A DNA stretch of 41,624 bases from Actinobacillus sp. (GCA_020026055.1 JAHHRA010000020.1:1-41624); one strand, 5' to 3'; counted from the first letter of the stretch, positions 8,635 to 18,017 are shown. Notes: a model not told the origin generated them from the sequence alone. Program-made: numbers and translations.

Positions 8635-10479
8635 ATGAAAGTATTAAAAAATTATTTTATATTAGTCTTCAATTTCCTATTGCTAAGCTGGGTAGCAAAG
8701 TTTGTCTTTGCTCAAGTCGAATTTGATGATGTAGGCTTTTACCAACAATGCTATGCGATTTTCTATGGCTATAAGTTTGATCTTGCTATCAGTGGCAGTT
8801 TAGCGTTTTTAATTTGCTTAGCCGATTTTAATCGCAAAGCGTTAATCTATTTAAGCCTAAGTAGTACATTTATTTTGAGTGCGATCTTATTTGGTGACAT
8901 CATTTATTTCCAAGAATCTGCCCGCCACGTCAGCTATGAAATTAAAGATTTATTTTCTGAAAGTGTTGGTTTAATCGGCACGGCGTTTGCCAGCCATCTC
9001 GATGTCGTGCTTATGAGTATAGCGATCACATTTATTTGGTTAGTAGTGGCAAACAAGGTTTTCCAACGCACTTTATCCGCACTACCATGCAATAAATTTT
9101 ATCCTCTCCAAAAACTCGTCTTGATTGTATTGACTATCTTTTGTATCCGTGGTTTGTTCCAAAATATTCCACTCAATCCTTATCAAGCTTACAAAATCGG
9201 AGAGAGTCGTTTAGCTATGCTGAGTCTAAATTCAGCATATAATCTTGCGTTTAATCTAATAGATCGTCGTGGCAATATTCAAGCCACTAAGCCTTATCAA
9301 GTAGCAAATGAAAAACAACATTTGCGGGAAATTTTTGCCGAAAAAGCGAGCGTGAAACCATCGCTACCTGTGTTAAATAAGCCTAATATCGTAATTTTCT
9401 TTTTAGAAAGCTGGGGTGCTGCTTTGTTGAAAGACTATGGTGGCGAACACGACGTTGCACCACGATTCCATCAACTTCTCCAAAAGTCGCTTCGTCCTAA
9501 AGGGATGCTTGCGGGAGGTCATCGTACAGCAGAAGGGATTTTTACAACATTAAGTTCTTGGCAGAATCCGCTGGGGCAAGCTGTAGCAGGGACAAAATTA
9601 CAAGATTTTCAATATCCAAGTCTCATTGAATTGTTGAAACAAGCCCACTACAGCACTGCTTTTTTCCAAGGTTCTAACCCCAATAATCGTGCAGGTGACA
9701 TCGCTTTGAAACTCGGCTTCACCGCGTCTTACGGTAGACACGACATCAAAAAACGCCAATACGAGGAAAATCACTGGGGAGTACATGATCCTGATTTGTA
9801 TCAATTTGTCTTAGAAAAAGTAGCTCAAATGCAAAAGCCTTTTGTCATTGGTATCAATGGCACGACTACTCATGACACTACGCTGCCAAAAGGTTATCCA
9901 ATGAAAAATTACACTACTGATGAAGCAGAAAACGGTTTTTTAAATGCTTTGCATTTTTCAGATATGGCAACTGGTGATTTTATTGCTCAAATGGAAAAAC
10001 GTTATCCAAATACAATTTTCGTGATAATGGCAGATCATACAGCGAACTTGAAAACTCAAAGCAATTTCTTGCAATATTTGATTCCATTAGCAATTTATTC
10101 AACAAAATTGAAAGCATCTTATATCGACGAGTTCGTTTCTCAACGTGATGTTGCTCCAACTCTTGTCGATCTAGCACTCGGCGATTATCACCAACTCGCT
10201 CCAAACTTTACTGGTAAATCACTCATCCAAGAACGGAATTTCTTAGCAGATTATTATCACAATGGTACGCTTGGTTTAGCGTATAAAGATGAAGCACTGG
10301 AATTCATCGCCGATCAATTACATTGTTTTGATCTAAAAGATTATCATCCAAAACCGAAAACTTGCGAAAATAAACAACAAATTGAGAAGCTAAAAGCGTT
10401 GACGAATTTCCAACAACGACAATTATTTGAAGGTAAAACACGAGAGTTTAATCGCTTAAATAAGTTTGCCTTTAAATAA
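8635..10479 (+). CDS. LTA synthase family membrane sulfatase-fold enzyme (phosphoglycerol/phosphoethanolamine transferase-like)
   Basis: An inner-membrane protein of 614 residues with about five N-terminal helices (1-195) and a large periplasmic alkaline-phosphatase/sulfatase-fold domain. The domain begins KPNIVIFFLESWG, where the Glu is a metal ligand, and continues with GGHRTAEGIFTT, whose Thr298 is the expected nucleophile. HWGVHDPD, GTTTHD and MADHTAN supply further metal-site residues. Family members transfer phosphoglycerol or phosphoethanolamine from phospholipids to surface glycans or lipid A; Gram-negative members such as this are poorly characterised, so the substrate is unknown. 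I choose the ATG at 8635, five bases after the rsmJ stop, over an upstream in-frame ATG at 8608 that would overlap rsmJ. It belongs to the trmA-rsmJ run. Confidence 0.85.
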   Translation: MKVLKNYFILVFNFLLLSWVAKFVFAQVEFDDVGFYQQCYAIFYGYKFDLAISGSLAFLICLADFNRKALIYLSLSSTFILSAILFGDIIYFQESARHVSYEIKDLFSESVGLIGTAFASHLDVVLMSIAITFIWLVVANKVFQRTLSALPCNKFYPLQKLVLIVLTIFCIRGLFQNIPLNPYQAYKIGESRLAMLSLNSAYNLAFNLIDRRGNIQATKPYQVANEKQHLREIFAEKASVKPSLPVLNKPNIVIFFLESWGAALLKDYGGEHDVAPRFHQLLQKSLRPKGMLAGGHRTAEGIFTTLSSWQNPLGQAVAGTKLQDFQYPSLIELLKQAHYSTAFFQGSNPNNRAGDIALKLGFTASYGRHDIKKRQYEENHWGVHDPDLYQFVLEKVAQMQKPFVIGINGTTTHDTTLPKGYPMKNYTTDEAENGFLNALHFSDMATGDFIAQMEKRYPNTIFVIMADHTANLKTQSNFLQYLIPLAIYSTKLKASYIDEFVSQRDVAPTLVDLALGDYHQLAPNFTGKSLIQERNFLADYYHNGTLGLAYKDEALEFIADQLHCFDLKDYHPKPKTCENKQQIEKLKALTNFQQRQLFEGKTREFNRLNKFAFK

Positions 10480-10539
10480 AAATTTCACTATTCTTTTACC
10501 GATCATTATTTTCTTTTTATTAACTCAATGGAGAAACAT

Positions 10540-11253
10540 ATGAAAAAGTTAAAAACCACATTTGCAGTAATTCTTGCGCTCTCAGCTTCTGCTCCTCTTT
10601 TTGCCTTGAAGGCAGACAGCAATACGCCAACACAGATGGCTCAAATGACGGATGTGATTAACTTCCGTGTTTCAGTAGATAAAGATGTTACTCACAACTA
10701 TTGGCGTGCCGTGGTCTTCACTCAAGCAAAAGATGCTACGCTAGGCACAGCTAATGAAGAGGTAAATAAAACTTTGCAAAAAGCCTTAGAAATCTTGAAA
10801 AAAGAAGATGTTAAAGTTGAAACAAGCAATATTTATACTCAAACTATCACCGATAAAAATCAAAAAACAACTTGGATCGTAAATGGCAGTCTAAAATTAC
10901 GTGCTAGTAGTGACGTTGCACTTTCTAAAGCACTCACTGCACTGAAAAATTTAATGGCTGTAGAGGATGTACAATCTGGTATTTCTAAGAAAAAACTTGA
11001 AGCCTTAGATGACGAGATGATTAAAAACGCCTTAGCCAAATTTGAAGAAAAGGCAGCTTTTATCACTAAAACCAGCCACGCAAAGGGGTATAAAATCATT
11101 TCATTAAATATTACGAGCCCAATGTCTGATGATTTTGCTCGCCCATATCGTTTGATGGCATACGCAAACCGTGGTTCTGAAACGCCTGTTGTTGGCAATC
11201 AAATCACTGCCATTAGAGCGAGTATTGATGCACAAATTCAATTAATTAAATAA
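10540..11253 (+). CDS. SIMPL-domain (DUF541) periplasmic protein
   Basis: A secreted protein of 237 residues. The start MKKLKTTFAVILALSASAPLFA is a classic signal peptide with cleavage after about residue 22. The ATG at 10540 is preceded by GGAG; an upstream ATG at 10528 overlaps that ribosome binding site and would spoil the signal peptide, so it is rejected. The mature part has the SIMPL pattern: a beta strand, a helix with EEVNKTLQKALEILKKEDVKVETSNIYT split over two segments, alternating strands and long helices, and a C-terminal RASIDAQIQL strand. SIMPL proteins are periplasmic or outer-membrane-associated and of poorly defined function. The gene appears to stand alone and ends at a strong hairpin. 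Confidence 0.82.
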   Translation: MKKLKTTFAVILALSASAPLFALKADSNTPTQMAQMTDVINFRVSVDKDVTHNYWRAVVFTQAKDATLGTANEEVNKTLQKALEILKKEDVKVETSNIYTQTITDKNQKTTWIVNGSLKLRASSDVALSKALTALKNLMAVEDVQSGISKKKLEALDDEMIKNALAKFEEKAAFITKTSHAKGYKIISLNITSPMSDDFARPYRLMAYANRGSETPVVGNQITAIRASIDAQIQLIK

Positions 11254-11265
11254 CCATTTGAAACG

Positions 11266-11298
11266 AAAGAAGGATGTGTTTTAATCACATCCTTCTTT
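11266..11298 (+). terminator. Hairpin terminator after the SIMPL gene
   Basis: A perfect 13-bp stem AAAGAAGGATGTG / CACATCCTTCTTT with a 7-base loop begins 12 bases after the stop. The 3' arm ends in TTCTTT rather than a long T-run. Confidence 0.7.
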
Positions 11299-11312
11299 AG
11301 AGACTAAAATAA

Positions 11313-11346
11313 CTACGCCACGAAATTCAGAGAAATTTTTCTACGA
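11313..11346 (+). repeat. Dispersed palindromic repeat, copy 2
   Basis: ACGCC, then AAATTCAGAGAAATTTTTC; the right arm is degenerate. It lies between the SIMPL gene terminator and the 3' end of holA. Confidence 0.5.
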
Positions 11347-11394
11347 TAACAGCAACTACTATTTTTAATATCGCCTTTGTCAACAGAACAAAGT

Positions 11395-12438
11395 TCAAAT
11401 TCGTCTACTACAAAACCGACAACTTAATAATCGCAATCCTTCCCATATATCTTGTGAAAATTCAGCTTTAATTTTGCGTTCCAAATTAGCTAATTCTTGC
11501 ACAATTTCAAATAATTGCCGATAGCTAAAACATTTTAAGGCTTGCATCAGTAAATGGCGCCGATTCTGCCAGATTTTCAGTTGATCACAGCGTATTTTAA
11601 ATTTAGATACATCAAGTTTAGCATCAAGATGAATGCGCCGTTCCTGTTGAGAAAGTCGTAATAGCAACAGAATCTCACGCTGTAAAGTGCGAAGTAAAAT
11701 CACGCTTTGAATATCAGTTTGTTGCAAAGTGGTCAAAATCTGCTGTGCACGTTGTACATTCCCTATCAACAAAGCATCAATCCATTGATAAACATTAAAT
11801 TGAGCTGACTTTTCAATCACTTGCTGTACTCGTGGTAATGTAATTTTGCTTTTAGGATACAACAAATTGAGTAATGACAATACTTGCTTTAATGCAAGCA
11901 GATTACCTTCATAACTATAGCAGAGCAGCTGTACGCTTTCTTGATCCAAGTGCATTTCCATTTTTTTGACACGAGCATTAATCCACTGTGGGAGGAAATC
12001 AATACTAGGTGTTTGGCAACTAATTATCCAATTTTGAAGGAAGTTATTTTCTAATAAGCTAAACCATTTTTGCTTTTCAAGGCTTTTGTTAAGCTTAGCT
12101 AAATGTAGAATAAGTAAGCAATCTTCATTTAAACATGCAATCAGCCTTTGTAAATGCTCCTGTAAAGAGACATTAAGATTTTCAGGAAGCTGTAAATAAA
12201 GAATTTGCCGTTGGAAAAATAACCCCATTGATTGAACACGTTCAAAAATACTTTCCCAATCACTGGTATTGTCAATAGTCTGACGATACTTTTCATCAAA
12301 CCCTTGTGCATATGCACTCTGACAAATCATATCTTCTGCTTCAATCAATAAAAGTGGATCCTCTCCTGTTAATAAACACACAGAAGGTAATCCTTTTTTT
12401 AACGCTAAATCAAGCTGATCGCTTGCTATTTTCCTCAT
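11395..12438 (-). CDS. holA: DNA polymerase III subunit delta
   Basis: The 347-residue wrench subunit of the clamp-loader, which opens the sliding clamp so it can be loaded on primed DNA. The N-terminal SVCLLTGEDPLLLIEA segment is the degenerate AAA+ start typical of delta. Helical stretches FNVYQWIDALLIGN and LLRTLQREILLLLRL are characteristic of the C-terminal collar domain. It starts immediately after the lptE stop (one base between), so it is translated from the leuS-lptE-holA message, the common gamma-proteobacterial arrangement. The extreme C-terminus has a Cys/Arg-rich tail (SCRFCSRRI), which may be lineage-specific. Confidence 0.93.
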   Translation of the reverse strand: MRKIASDQLDLALKKGLPSVCLLTGEDPLLLIEAEDMICQSAYAQGFDEKYRQTIDNTSDWESIFERVQSMGLFFQRQILYLQLPENLNVSLQEHLQRLIACLNEDCLLILHLAKLNKSLEKQKWFSLLENNFLQNWIISCQTPSIDFLPQWINARVKKMEMHLDQESVQLLCYSYEGNLLALKQVLSLLNLLYPKSKITLPRVQQVIEKSAQFNVYQWIDALLIGNVQRAQQILTTLQQTDIQSVILLRTLQREILLLLRLSQQERRIHLDAKLDVSKFKIRCDQLKIWQNRRHLLMQALKCFSYRQLFEIVQELANLERKIKAEFSQDIWEGLRLLSCRFCSRRI

Positions 12439-12439
12439 T

Positions 12440-12958
12440 TTACGGTGCTACTTTAATTATTTGAGGGTGAAGTTTTTCTTTTAATGCCATCAGACGATTA
12501 ATAAGCTGATTAGCCGCTTGTTCTTGCATTTGTTTCCAAATCACTTCTTTTTGTGTCGTTTTTGCTAACGCTTCTTGAGGGCTGTCGAAAAAATTATGTA
12601 CAACTTGTGTCGAAAGTGGATAACTTTCTCCGTTTGGCATAATAATTTTGGCATTCGCTTTTACGACAAGTAGCTGTTCTGCTTCTTTCCCTGTTGAAAA
12701 AAGTGCAGAAACACTACTGCTTTGCGTCATTCCATCAAAATAAAACGTCGGTACATTTTGGGTATCATCTTCGACTAAATTAATTGCATTAAGACGTAGA
12801 GTTTGTCGCATAATTCGAGTTGTTTCCCCATATTTGTCTCCTGCTTTAAATTTCATTGTTCGCAATTCAGCTGGTAGCAATTCGCCTGTTTTAAACTGAA
12901 AACCACAGCTTGTTAAAAGACTAATTAGACCTATAATGAATAACAGTTTTCTTGCCAT
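12440..12958 (-). CDS. lptE: LPS-assembly lipoprotein LptE (RlpB)
   Basis: Outer-membrane lipoprotein that plugs the LptD barrel and helps insert lipopolysaccharide in the outer leaflet. The 172 residues begin with a lipoprotein signal peptide and the lipobox LTSC, with the acylated Cys at residue 18, followed by GFQFK. The conserved N-terminal pattern GFxx...LPAEL is visible. Position between leuS and holA is the strongest support, because LptE sequences diverge quickly. The leuS stop lies about 23 bases downstream of... upstream in transcription order, so cotranscription is likely. Confidence 0.93.
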   Translation of the reverse strand: MARKLLFIIGLISLLTSCGFQFKTGELLPAELRTMKFKAGDKYGETTRIMRQTLRLNAINLVEDDTQNVPTFYFDGMTQSSSVSALFSTGKEAEQLLVVKANAKIIMPNGESYPLSTQVVHNFFDSPQEALAKTTQKEVIWKQMQEQAANQLINRLMALKEKLHPQIIKVAP

Positions 12959-12981
12959 TTTTTACCTCGCTTTTACAAGCA

Positions 12982-15564
12982 TTATTTCGCCACGATACTG
13001 ACTAATTTATCTTTCACAAAGAGTACTTTCATAATTTCCAAGCCGTTCAAGAATTTTTGAACATTATTATCATTGAGTGCTTGATTTTTGATGCTTTCTT
13101 CATCGAGATCAGCCGTCACGGTGAGTTTGGCTCGCACTTTGCCATTGACCTGAACGACAATGGTTTTTTCCTCTTCAATCATGGCGTGACGATCAGCCTC
13201 AACCCATGGGGCAAAATCAATAGTGTCGGGGTAGCCTAGAATTTGCCATAAAGTAAAGCAGATGTGTGGTGTGATTGGTGCTAGCATTCGCAGTACAGCG
13301 TTGAGTGCTTCGTTCATTAAGGCTTTATCTTGGTCAGTGTTTAGTGGGGCTTTGGTGAGTTTGTTCATCAATTCCATCACCGCAGCAATGGCAGTATTAA
13401 AGGTTTGGCGGCGACCAATATCATCGCTGACTTTGGCAATTGTTTTGTGTAAATCGCGGCGTAGCGCTTTTTGCTCAGCGGTGAGGGCGGTGAGATCGAG
13501 TGCAACGCAAGCTGGTGCTTGTTGGTAGGTGAACGCTAAATTCCATAAGCGACGCAAGAAGCGATTGGCACCTTCAACGCCTGATTCTTGCCATTCCAGC
13601 GTCATTTCCGCTGGTGCGGCAAACATCATAAATAAGCGAACGGTGTCGGCACCGTATTTTTCGACCATTTCTTGAGGGTCAATACCGTTGTTTTTGGATT
13701 TTGACATTTTGGTCATGCCCGCATGAACGAGTGGATGACCTTCACGATCCACTGCGCTTAAAATGCGACCTTTGTCATTGCGGACTAATTCCACTTCAGT
13801 TGGCGAAACCCAAATGCGCTCGTTAGTTGGGCTGGTGTAATAGAATGCGTCGGCGAGCACCATGCCTTGGCAGAGTAATTTTTTTGCAGGTTCGTCGGCG
13901 TAAACAAAGCCCGCATCGCGTAATAATTTGTGGAAAAAGCGGAAATAAAGCAGGTGCATGGTGGCGTGCTCAATGCCACCGATATATTGATCGACAGGGA
14001 GCCAATAATTCGCTTCTTCTTTGTCGAGCATGGCCGTTTCGCAGTGAGGGCTGGTGTAACGTGCGTAATACCAACTGCTTTCCATGAAAGTGTCGAAAGT
14101 ATCAGTTTCTTTCCACGCTTTTTGCCCATTGAATTGCGTTTCCGCCCAAGTCGGATCAGCCTTGATTGGGCTTTTGACACCATCCATCACCACGTCTTCA
14201 GGCAAAATAATCGGTAAATCAGCCATCGGTGCAGGGACGACATCGCCATTTTCCAAGGTCAGCATTGGAATTGGCGCCCCCCAATAGCGTTGACGGGAAA
14301 CCCCCCAGTCACGTAAGCGGTAATTGACTTGGCGTTTGCCAGCGTGCATTTTTTCCAATTTCGCGACGATTCCTTCAAAGGCAGCCGCAAAGTCGCAACC
14401 GTCAAATTCGGCGGAGTGACATAAAATTCCATGCTCAGTGTAGGCTTTTTCGGAGACATCTAGCACGGCACCATCTTGAGGGCGAATGACAGGCTTAATT
14501 GGCAAGCCATATTTGTTTGCAAATTCATAATCACGCTGATCATGTGCGGGTACAGCCATCACCGCACCGGTACCGTAGTCCATTAACACAAAGTTTGCCA
14601 CCCAAACTGGCAAACGTTCGCCCGTGAACGGATGGATGACTTCTAGCCCTGTCGCCATTCCTTTCTTTTCCATTGTCGCCAGTTCAGCCTCAGCGACTTT
14701 GGTGTTTTTGCATTCTTGAATGAATTTTTGCAAAGCTGGATTGGTTTGAGCCGCTAACTCAGCCAAAGGATGTCCTGCCGCAATGGAAACGTAAGACACG
14801 CCATAGAAAGTGTCTGGTCGCGTGGTATAAACGTGCAAAGTTTGATCGCTATTGGCGAGCTTGAAACTGATTTCCGCCCCTTCCGAACGCCCGATCCAAT
14901 TACGTTGCATCGCCTTGACCATTTCTGGCCACTCGGCAAGCTTTTCCAGCCCGCCTAGCAACTGCTCCGCATAATCGGTGATTTTAATGAACCACTGCGG
15001 AATTTCTTTCTGTTCCACCGGCGTATCACAGCGCCAGCAGCACCCTTCGTGAACCTGCTCATTCGCCAACACTGTTTTGTCATTCGGGCACCAGTTAACA
15101 GTAGACGTTTTTTTGTAAATCAACCCTTTACGATATAGTTCGGTGAAAAACCATTGTTCCCATTTGTAATATTCAGGGCGACAAGTGGTGATTTCACGAC
15201 TCCAATCGAAACCAAATCCCAACATTTGCAGCTGTTTGCGCATGTAATCAATGTTTTCATATGTCCATTTTGCGGGTGCTGTCTTATTTTTGATGGCAGC
15301 ACCTTCGGCTGGCAAACCAAAGGCATCCCACCCCATTGGCTGCAACACATTTTTCCCTAGCATCCGCTGATAACGTGCGATCACATCGCCGATAGTGTAA
15401 TTTCGCACGTGCCCCATGTGCAATCGACCAGAAGGATAAGGGAACATAGCTAAGCAATAATATTTTTCTTTATCTTCGTTTTTAACGGCTTTAAAAGTTT
15501 GATTTTCTTTCCAATATTTTTGAACAGCGGGTTCGAGTAACTCGGGGCGATAATGTTGTTGCAT
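12982..15564 (-). CDS. leuS: Leucyl-tRNA synthetase
   Basis: Charges tRNA-Leu with leucine. At 860 residues it has full family length. The class I HIGH signature is HMGH at 49-52 within GRLHMGHVRNY, and KMSKS is at 619-623. Between them lies the CP1 editing domain, with TTRPDTFYGV and DYGTGAVMAVPAHDQRD, which hydrolyses mischarged tRNA. The C-terminal anticodon-binding and extension domains end in VNGKVRAKLTV. It is the first gene of leuS-lptE-holA. No T-box or attenuator is evident in the 200 bases upstream. Confidence 0.98.
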   Translation of the reverse strand: MQQHYRPELLEPAVQKYWKENQTFKAVKNEDKEKYYCLAMFPYPSGRLHMGHVRNYTIGDVIARYQRMLGKNVLQPMGWDAFGLPAEGAAIKNKTAPAKWTYENIDYMRKQLQMLGFGFDWSREITTCRPEYYKWEQWFFTELYRKGLIYKKTSTVNWCPNDKTVLANEQVHEGCCWRCDTPVEQKEIPQWFIKITDYAEQLLGGLEKLAEWPEMVKAMQRNWIGRSEGAEISFKLANSDQTLHVYTTRPDTFYGVSYVSIAAGHPLAELAAQTNPALQKFIQECKNTKVAEAELATMEKKGMATGLEVIHPFTGERLPVWVANFVLMDYGTGAVMAVPAHDQRDYEFANKYGLPIKPVIRPQDGAVLDVSEKAYTEHGILCHSAEFDGCDFAAAFEGIVAKLEKMHAGKRQVNYRLRDWGVSRQRYWGAPIPMLTLENGDVVPAPMADLPIILPEDVVMDGVKSPIKADPTWAETQFNGQKAWKETDTFDTFMESSWYYARYTSPHCETAMLDKEEANYWLPVDQYIGGIEHATMHLLYFRFFHKLLRDAGFVYADEPAKKLLCQGMVLADAFYYTSPTNERIWVSPTEVELVRNDKGRILSAVDREGHPLVHAGMTKMSKSKNNGIDPQEMVEKYGADTVRLFMMFAAPAEMTLEWQESGVEGANRFLRRLWNLAFTYQQAPACVALDLTALTAEQKALRRDLHKTIAKVSDDIGRRQTFNTAIAAVMELMNKLTKAPLNTDQDKALMNEALNAVLRMLAPITPHICFTLWQILGYPDTIDFAPWVEADRHAMIEEEKTIVVQVNGKVRAKLTVTADLDEESIKNQALNDNNVQKFLNGLEIMKVLFVKDKLVSIVAK

Positions 15565-15671
15565 AAGATTTTAACCTTGAAATTTGTATAAAAAAATATA
15601 ATAAAAATGTCGCATAGAATAACGGAAAATAGCTAAAAATGACAGTGTGATTTGCCTTTATCCTCAGAATC

Positions 15672-15718
15672 ACTGAAGGTGGAATTTTGGAAAATTTTTG
15701 AGAATTTGCTGGCGTAAT
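15672..15718 (-). repeat. Dispersed palindromic repeat, copy 3
   Basis: On the minus strand ACGCC-AGC-AAATTCTCAAAAATTTTCC, then AAAATT and a degenerate end. It lies in the leuS upstream region, after the 3' end of the YggS-type gene. Confidence 0.5.
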
Positions 15719-15764
15719 ATGTCAACTTGATTGTGAATTTCACAATACAATAAAAATGTTTTCC

Positions 15765-16448
15765 TCAACGTTCGCCAAAAATCCTTGTTCCAACTCTCAC
15801 CATAGTCGAGCCACATTCAATCGCTGTTTGCAAGTCGGCTGACATTCCCATTGAAAGAGTATCAATATTTTGATCGGGGAATTGCTGTTGTAGTTCGTAG
15901 AATAATTTCTGCATTGCTTTAAAATCACGGCGTTGAATACTATGGTCTCTGCTTGGGGCAGGAATGCACATTAGCCCTCGCAAACTCAGATTTGGCAAAG
16001 TTACTATCGCTTGAGCTAAAGCCTGCATTTCTTTAGGGGCAATCCCTGATTTGCTGGCTTCAGCACTAATATTAATTTGGATGAGAACATTGAGCGGGAG
16101 TTGGTGAACAGATCTTTGAGTGCTCAAGCGTTGAGCAATTTTAAAGCGATCAACAGTTTGGCACCAATCAAAATATTCGGCAACAAAGCGAGTTTTGTTG
16201 CTCTGGAGCTCGCCGATGAAATGCCATTCCAACTTGTTCTCTGTTTGATGAGTAAAAAAATGGCGAAAATATTGAATTTTCTCAACACCTTCTTGTACAT
16301 AATTTTCACCAAAAGCAGTTTGCCCAGCCTGAATAGCTTCTAAAATGACTTCTACTGATTTGAATTTACTCACAGCTAATAATTGCACAGTTCTATCAAC
16401 ACATTGAATTTGTCGATGAATTTCAAGCAGATTTTGAGCAATACTCAT
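15765..16448 (-). CDS. yggS: YggS/PLPBP family pyridoxal-phosphate homeostasis protein
   Basis: A single-domain fold III PLP-binding protein of 227 residues that buffers PLP and affects amino-acid metabolism; no enzymatic reaction is known. The PLP lysine lies in LLAVSKFKSVE (the Lys after SKF). FGENYVQEG, WHFIGELQSNK (HFIGxLQxNK), SMGMSADLQTAIECGSTMVRVGT and the terminal RIFGER are family signatures. I use the ATG at 16448 with GGAA seven bases upstream; a TTG at 16460 would add four residues and abuts the dapA stop. It immediately follows dapA, so the two are probably one transcript. Confidence 0.95.
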   Translation of the reverse strand: MSIAQNLLEIHRQIQCVDRTVQLLAVSKFKSVEVILEAIQAGQTAFGENYVQEGVEKIQYFRHFFTHQTENKLEWHFIGELQSNKTRFVAEYFDWCQTVDRFKIAQRLSTQRSVHQLPLNVLIQINISAEASKSGIAPKEMQALAQAIVTLPNLSLRGLMCIPAPSRDHSIQRRDFKAMQKLFYELQQQFPDQNIDTLSMGMSADLQTAIECGSTMVRVGTRIFGER

Positions 16449-16460
16449 ATATAATTCCAA

Positions 16461-17399
16461 CTAACTTTTGCTAAAAAAATGACGTAATTTACTCAAAATA
16501 CTGCGTTCAATACCACTATCATTCAATGCTTTTTTAACTTCTTTCTGCCCATCTTCAGAAAGTGGTGTCAGTGGTAAACGTAAATTCGGTGAAGCAATTA
16601 AGCCAAGCTCGTAAGCTGCCCATTTTACTGGAATTGGATTACTTTCAATAAAGAGTTTTTGGTGTAATGGCATCAACTTTTGGTTAATTTTATCTGCTTC
16701 ATCAATTTGACCTGTCAGTGCTAATTCGCACATTTTTGCCATTTCAACTGCCGCAATATTATTAGTTACTGAAATAACACCCTGCCCTCCAGCTTTGATG
16801 CTATCCAGTGCTGTAGCATCATCACCACTCAGCACAATAAAATCTTCAGTTGTCAATTTTTTAATTTTTTGTACACGACTAACATCACCAGTTGCTTCTT
16901 TGATACCGATAATATTATCGATTTTAGCTAATCGTCCTACAGTTTCAGGTAATAAATCCACCCCCGTACGTCCTGGTACGTTATATAAAATTTGCGGTAA
17001 TTTAGTGCTTTCAGCAATTGCTTTAAAATGTTGATACATTCCTTCTTGAGTAGGTTTGTTATAATACGGCGTGACACTTAAGCAAGCATCAATACCAACA
17101 TTTTCAAGTTTACGCGTCATCTCAATAGCTTTCTGTGTACAATTGCTGCCTGTGCCTGCAATTACGGGTATTTTTTTAGCGGTGTATTCCACTACTTTTT
17201 TAATAATATTTAAATATTCATCATCTACCATCGTTGCTGTTTCGCCAGTAGTCCCCATTGCTACAATACCGTGCGTCCCTGAGTTAAGATGGTATTCGAC
17301 TAAAGACTTTAATGTAGCAAAGTCAATTTCACCCCTAGAATTCATTGGCGTAATCAGTGCGGTTAAACTGCCATGAAATAATGGTAACATTTTATTCAT
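16461..17399 (-). CDS. dapA: 4-hydroxy-tetrahydrodipicolinate synthase
   Basis: Condenses aspartate semialdehyde with pyruvate, the first committed step to diaminopimelate and lysine. In its 312 residues the catalytic Lys is 167 (GIKEAT), with Tyr139 in YNVPGRTG and Thr50 in the GTTGE loop; all are offset by six from E. coli because of a short N-terminal extension (a second Met at residue 4 may be the real start). About 15 extra residues at the C-terminus (ERSILSKLRHFFSKS) go beyond the usual end. GGAG lies six bases before the ATG. It is divergent from the lysine-riboswitch-controlled transporter across a 618-base spacer; the riboswitch is on the opposite strand and does not control dapA. 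Confidence 0.97.
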   Translation of the reverse strand: MNKMLPLFHGSLTALITPMNSRGEIDFATLKSLVEYHLNSGTHGIVAMGTTGETATMVDDEYLNIIKKVVEYTAKKIPVIAGTGSNCTQKAIEMTRKLENVGIDACLSVTPYYNKPTQEGMYQHFKAIAESTKLPQILYNVPGRTGVDLLPETVGRLAKIDNIIGIKEATGDVSRVQKIKKLTTEDFIVLSGDDATALDSIKAGGQGVISVTNNIAAVEMAKMCELALTGQIDEADKINQKLMPLHQKLFIESNPIPVKWAAYELGLIASPNLRLPLTPLSEDGQKEVKKALNDSGIERSILSKLRHFFSKS

Positions 17400-17763
17400 A
17401 CGTACTCCTTTTTTAGTTTATTTTATTATTAAATAAAGATTAGGATCGCAAAATTCTTAGTTTTTGCAATTAATTTTTTTGATTTCTTTCTAATAAATGC
17501 AATAGTCAAATTTAACTGCTCTTTGCAAGTCAAACGGCTTACGAAAATCACTTTAATTAAGTCGAACTATATTTTAACTGACGTTTAAATTCAAACCAAG
17601 ATTAGTCAAAAACATCTCTGTGATTGATAGCTATCCAATTGATTTTCACTGCAATACGCCATTGTTTGTTTGGCTTATTTTAAAACTTAATTCTTATAAA
17701 AGAAGAACCTGTAAATATTTTTATTGGCAGTTATTTTTTTTTAGTGTAACCTCCTCGTTCTAC
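17400..17763. other. Gene-free AT-rich spacer between dapA and the riboswitch
   Basis: No convincing ORF. It must contain the dapA promoter (minus) and the riboswitch promoter (plus), but neither has hexamers clear enough to place; TTGACT on the minus strand at about 17504-17509 lacks a good -10 at the right distance. Confidence 0.5.
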
Positions 17764-17934
17764 GTCTGTAGAGGTTGCGATTGTTATCAGTAGTTTTTAA
17801 GAGTGGATAACGTTGAGGAAGAATGAAAGGAATAATCGCCGAAATCATTTAAAAGTCGTTTTAAGTGATTGGGGGCATTGCCGAAAAGGTTTGTCACTGT
17901 CATAGTCTATTTATAACTATGGAGCACTACTGAT
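17764..17934 (+). promoter_or_regulatory. Lysine riboswitch (L box) aptamer
   Basis: Conserved lysine-aptamer blocks occur in the right order: AGAGGTTGCG (17770-17779), GCCGAA (17838-17843) following GGAA..AAT, the GGGGGCAT block, TGTCACTGTCATAG, and GGAGCACTACTG. The closing stem P1 pairs GTCTGTAG (17764-17771) with CTACTGAT (17927-17934), 7 of 8 positions. It lies in the leader of an NhaC-family transporter. L boxes ahead of NhaC-type lysine transporters (LysW) are an established arrangement in gamma-proteobacteria. Lysine binding is inferred from the consensus. Confidence 0.88.
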
Positions 17935-18014
17935 TAGGTGAGATATTTTCCTACCTATTCCTTTAGCAAATCTAAAGAATTTTCAGTAGTTCTCTCTTAC
18001 AACAAAGGAAGAAC
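17926..18014 (+). promoter_or_regulatory. Riboswitch expression platform with RBS-sequestering stem
   Basis: ACTACTGA (17926-17933), which is the 3' strand of P1, is exactly complementary to TCAGTAGT (17983-17990). Just downstream GTTCTCTCTT (17989-17998) can pair with AAGGAAGAAC (18005-18014) at 9 of 10 positions, covering the ribosome binding site of the transporter. With lysine, P1 forms and the RBS stem is free to form (off); without it, the upstream pairing disrupts both (on). There is no T-run, so control is probably translational. Confidence 0.6.
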
Positions 18015-18017
18015 AAA

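Noticed and set aside
13262..14217. Several plus-strand ORFs of 60-95 codons opposite leuS
   Set aside because: They are antisense shadows of a conserved, intact synthetase gene.
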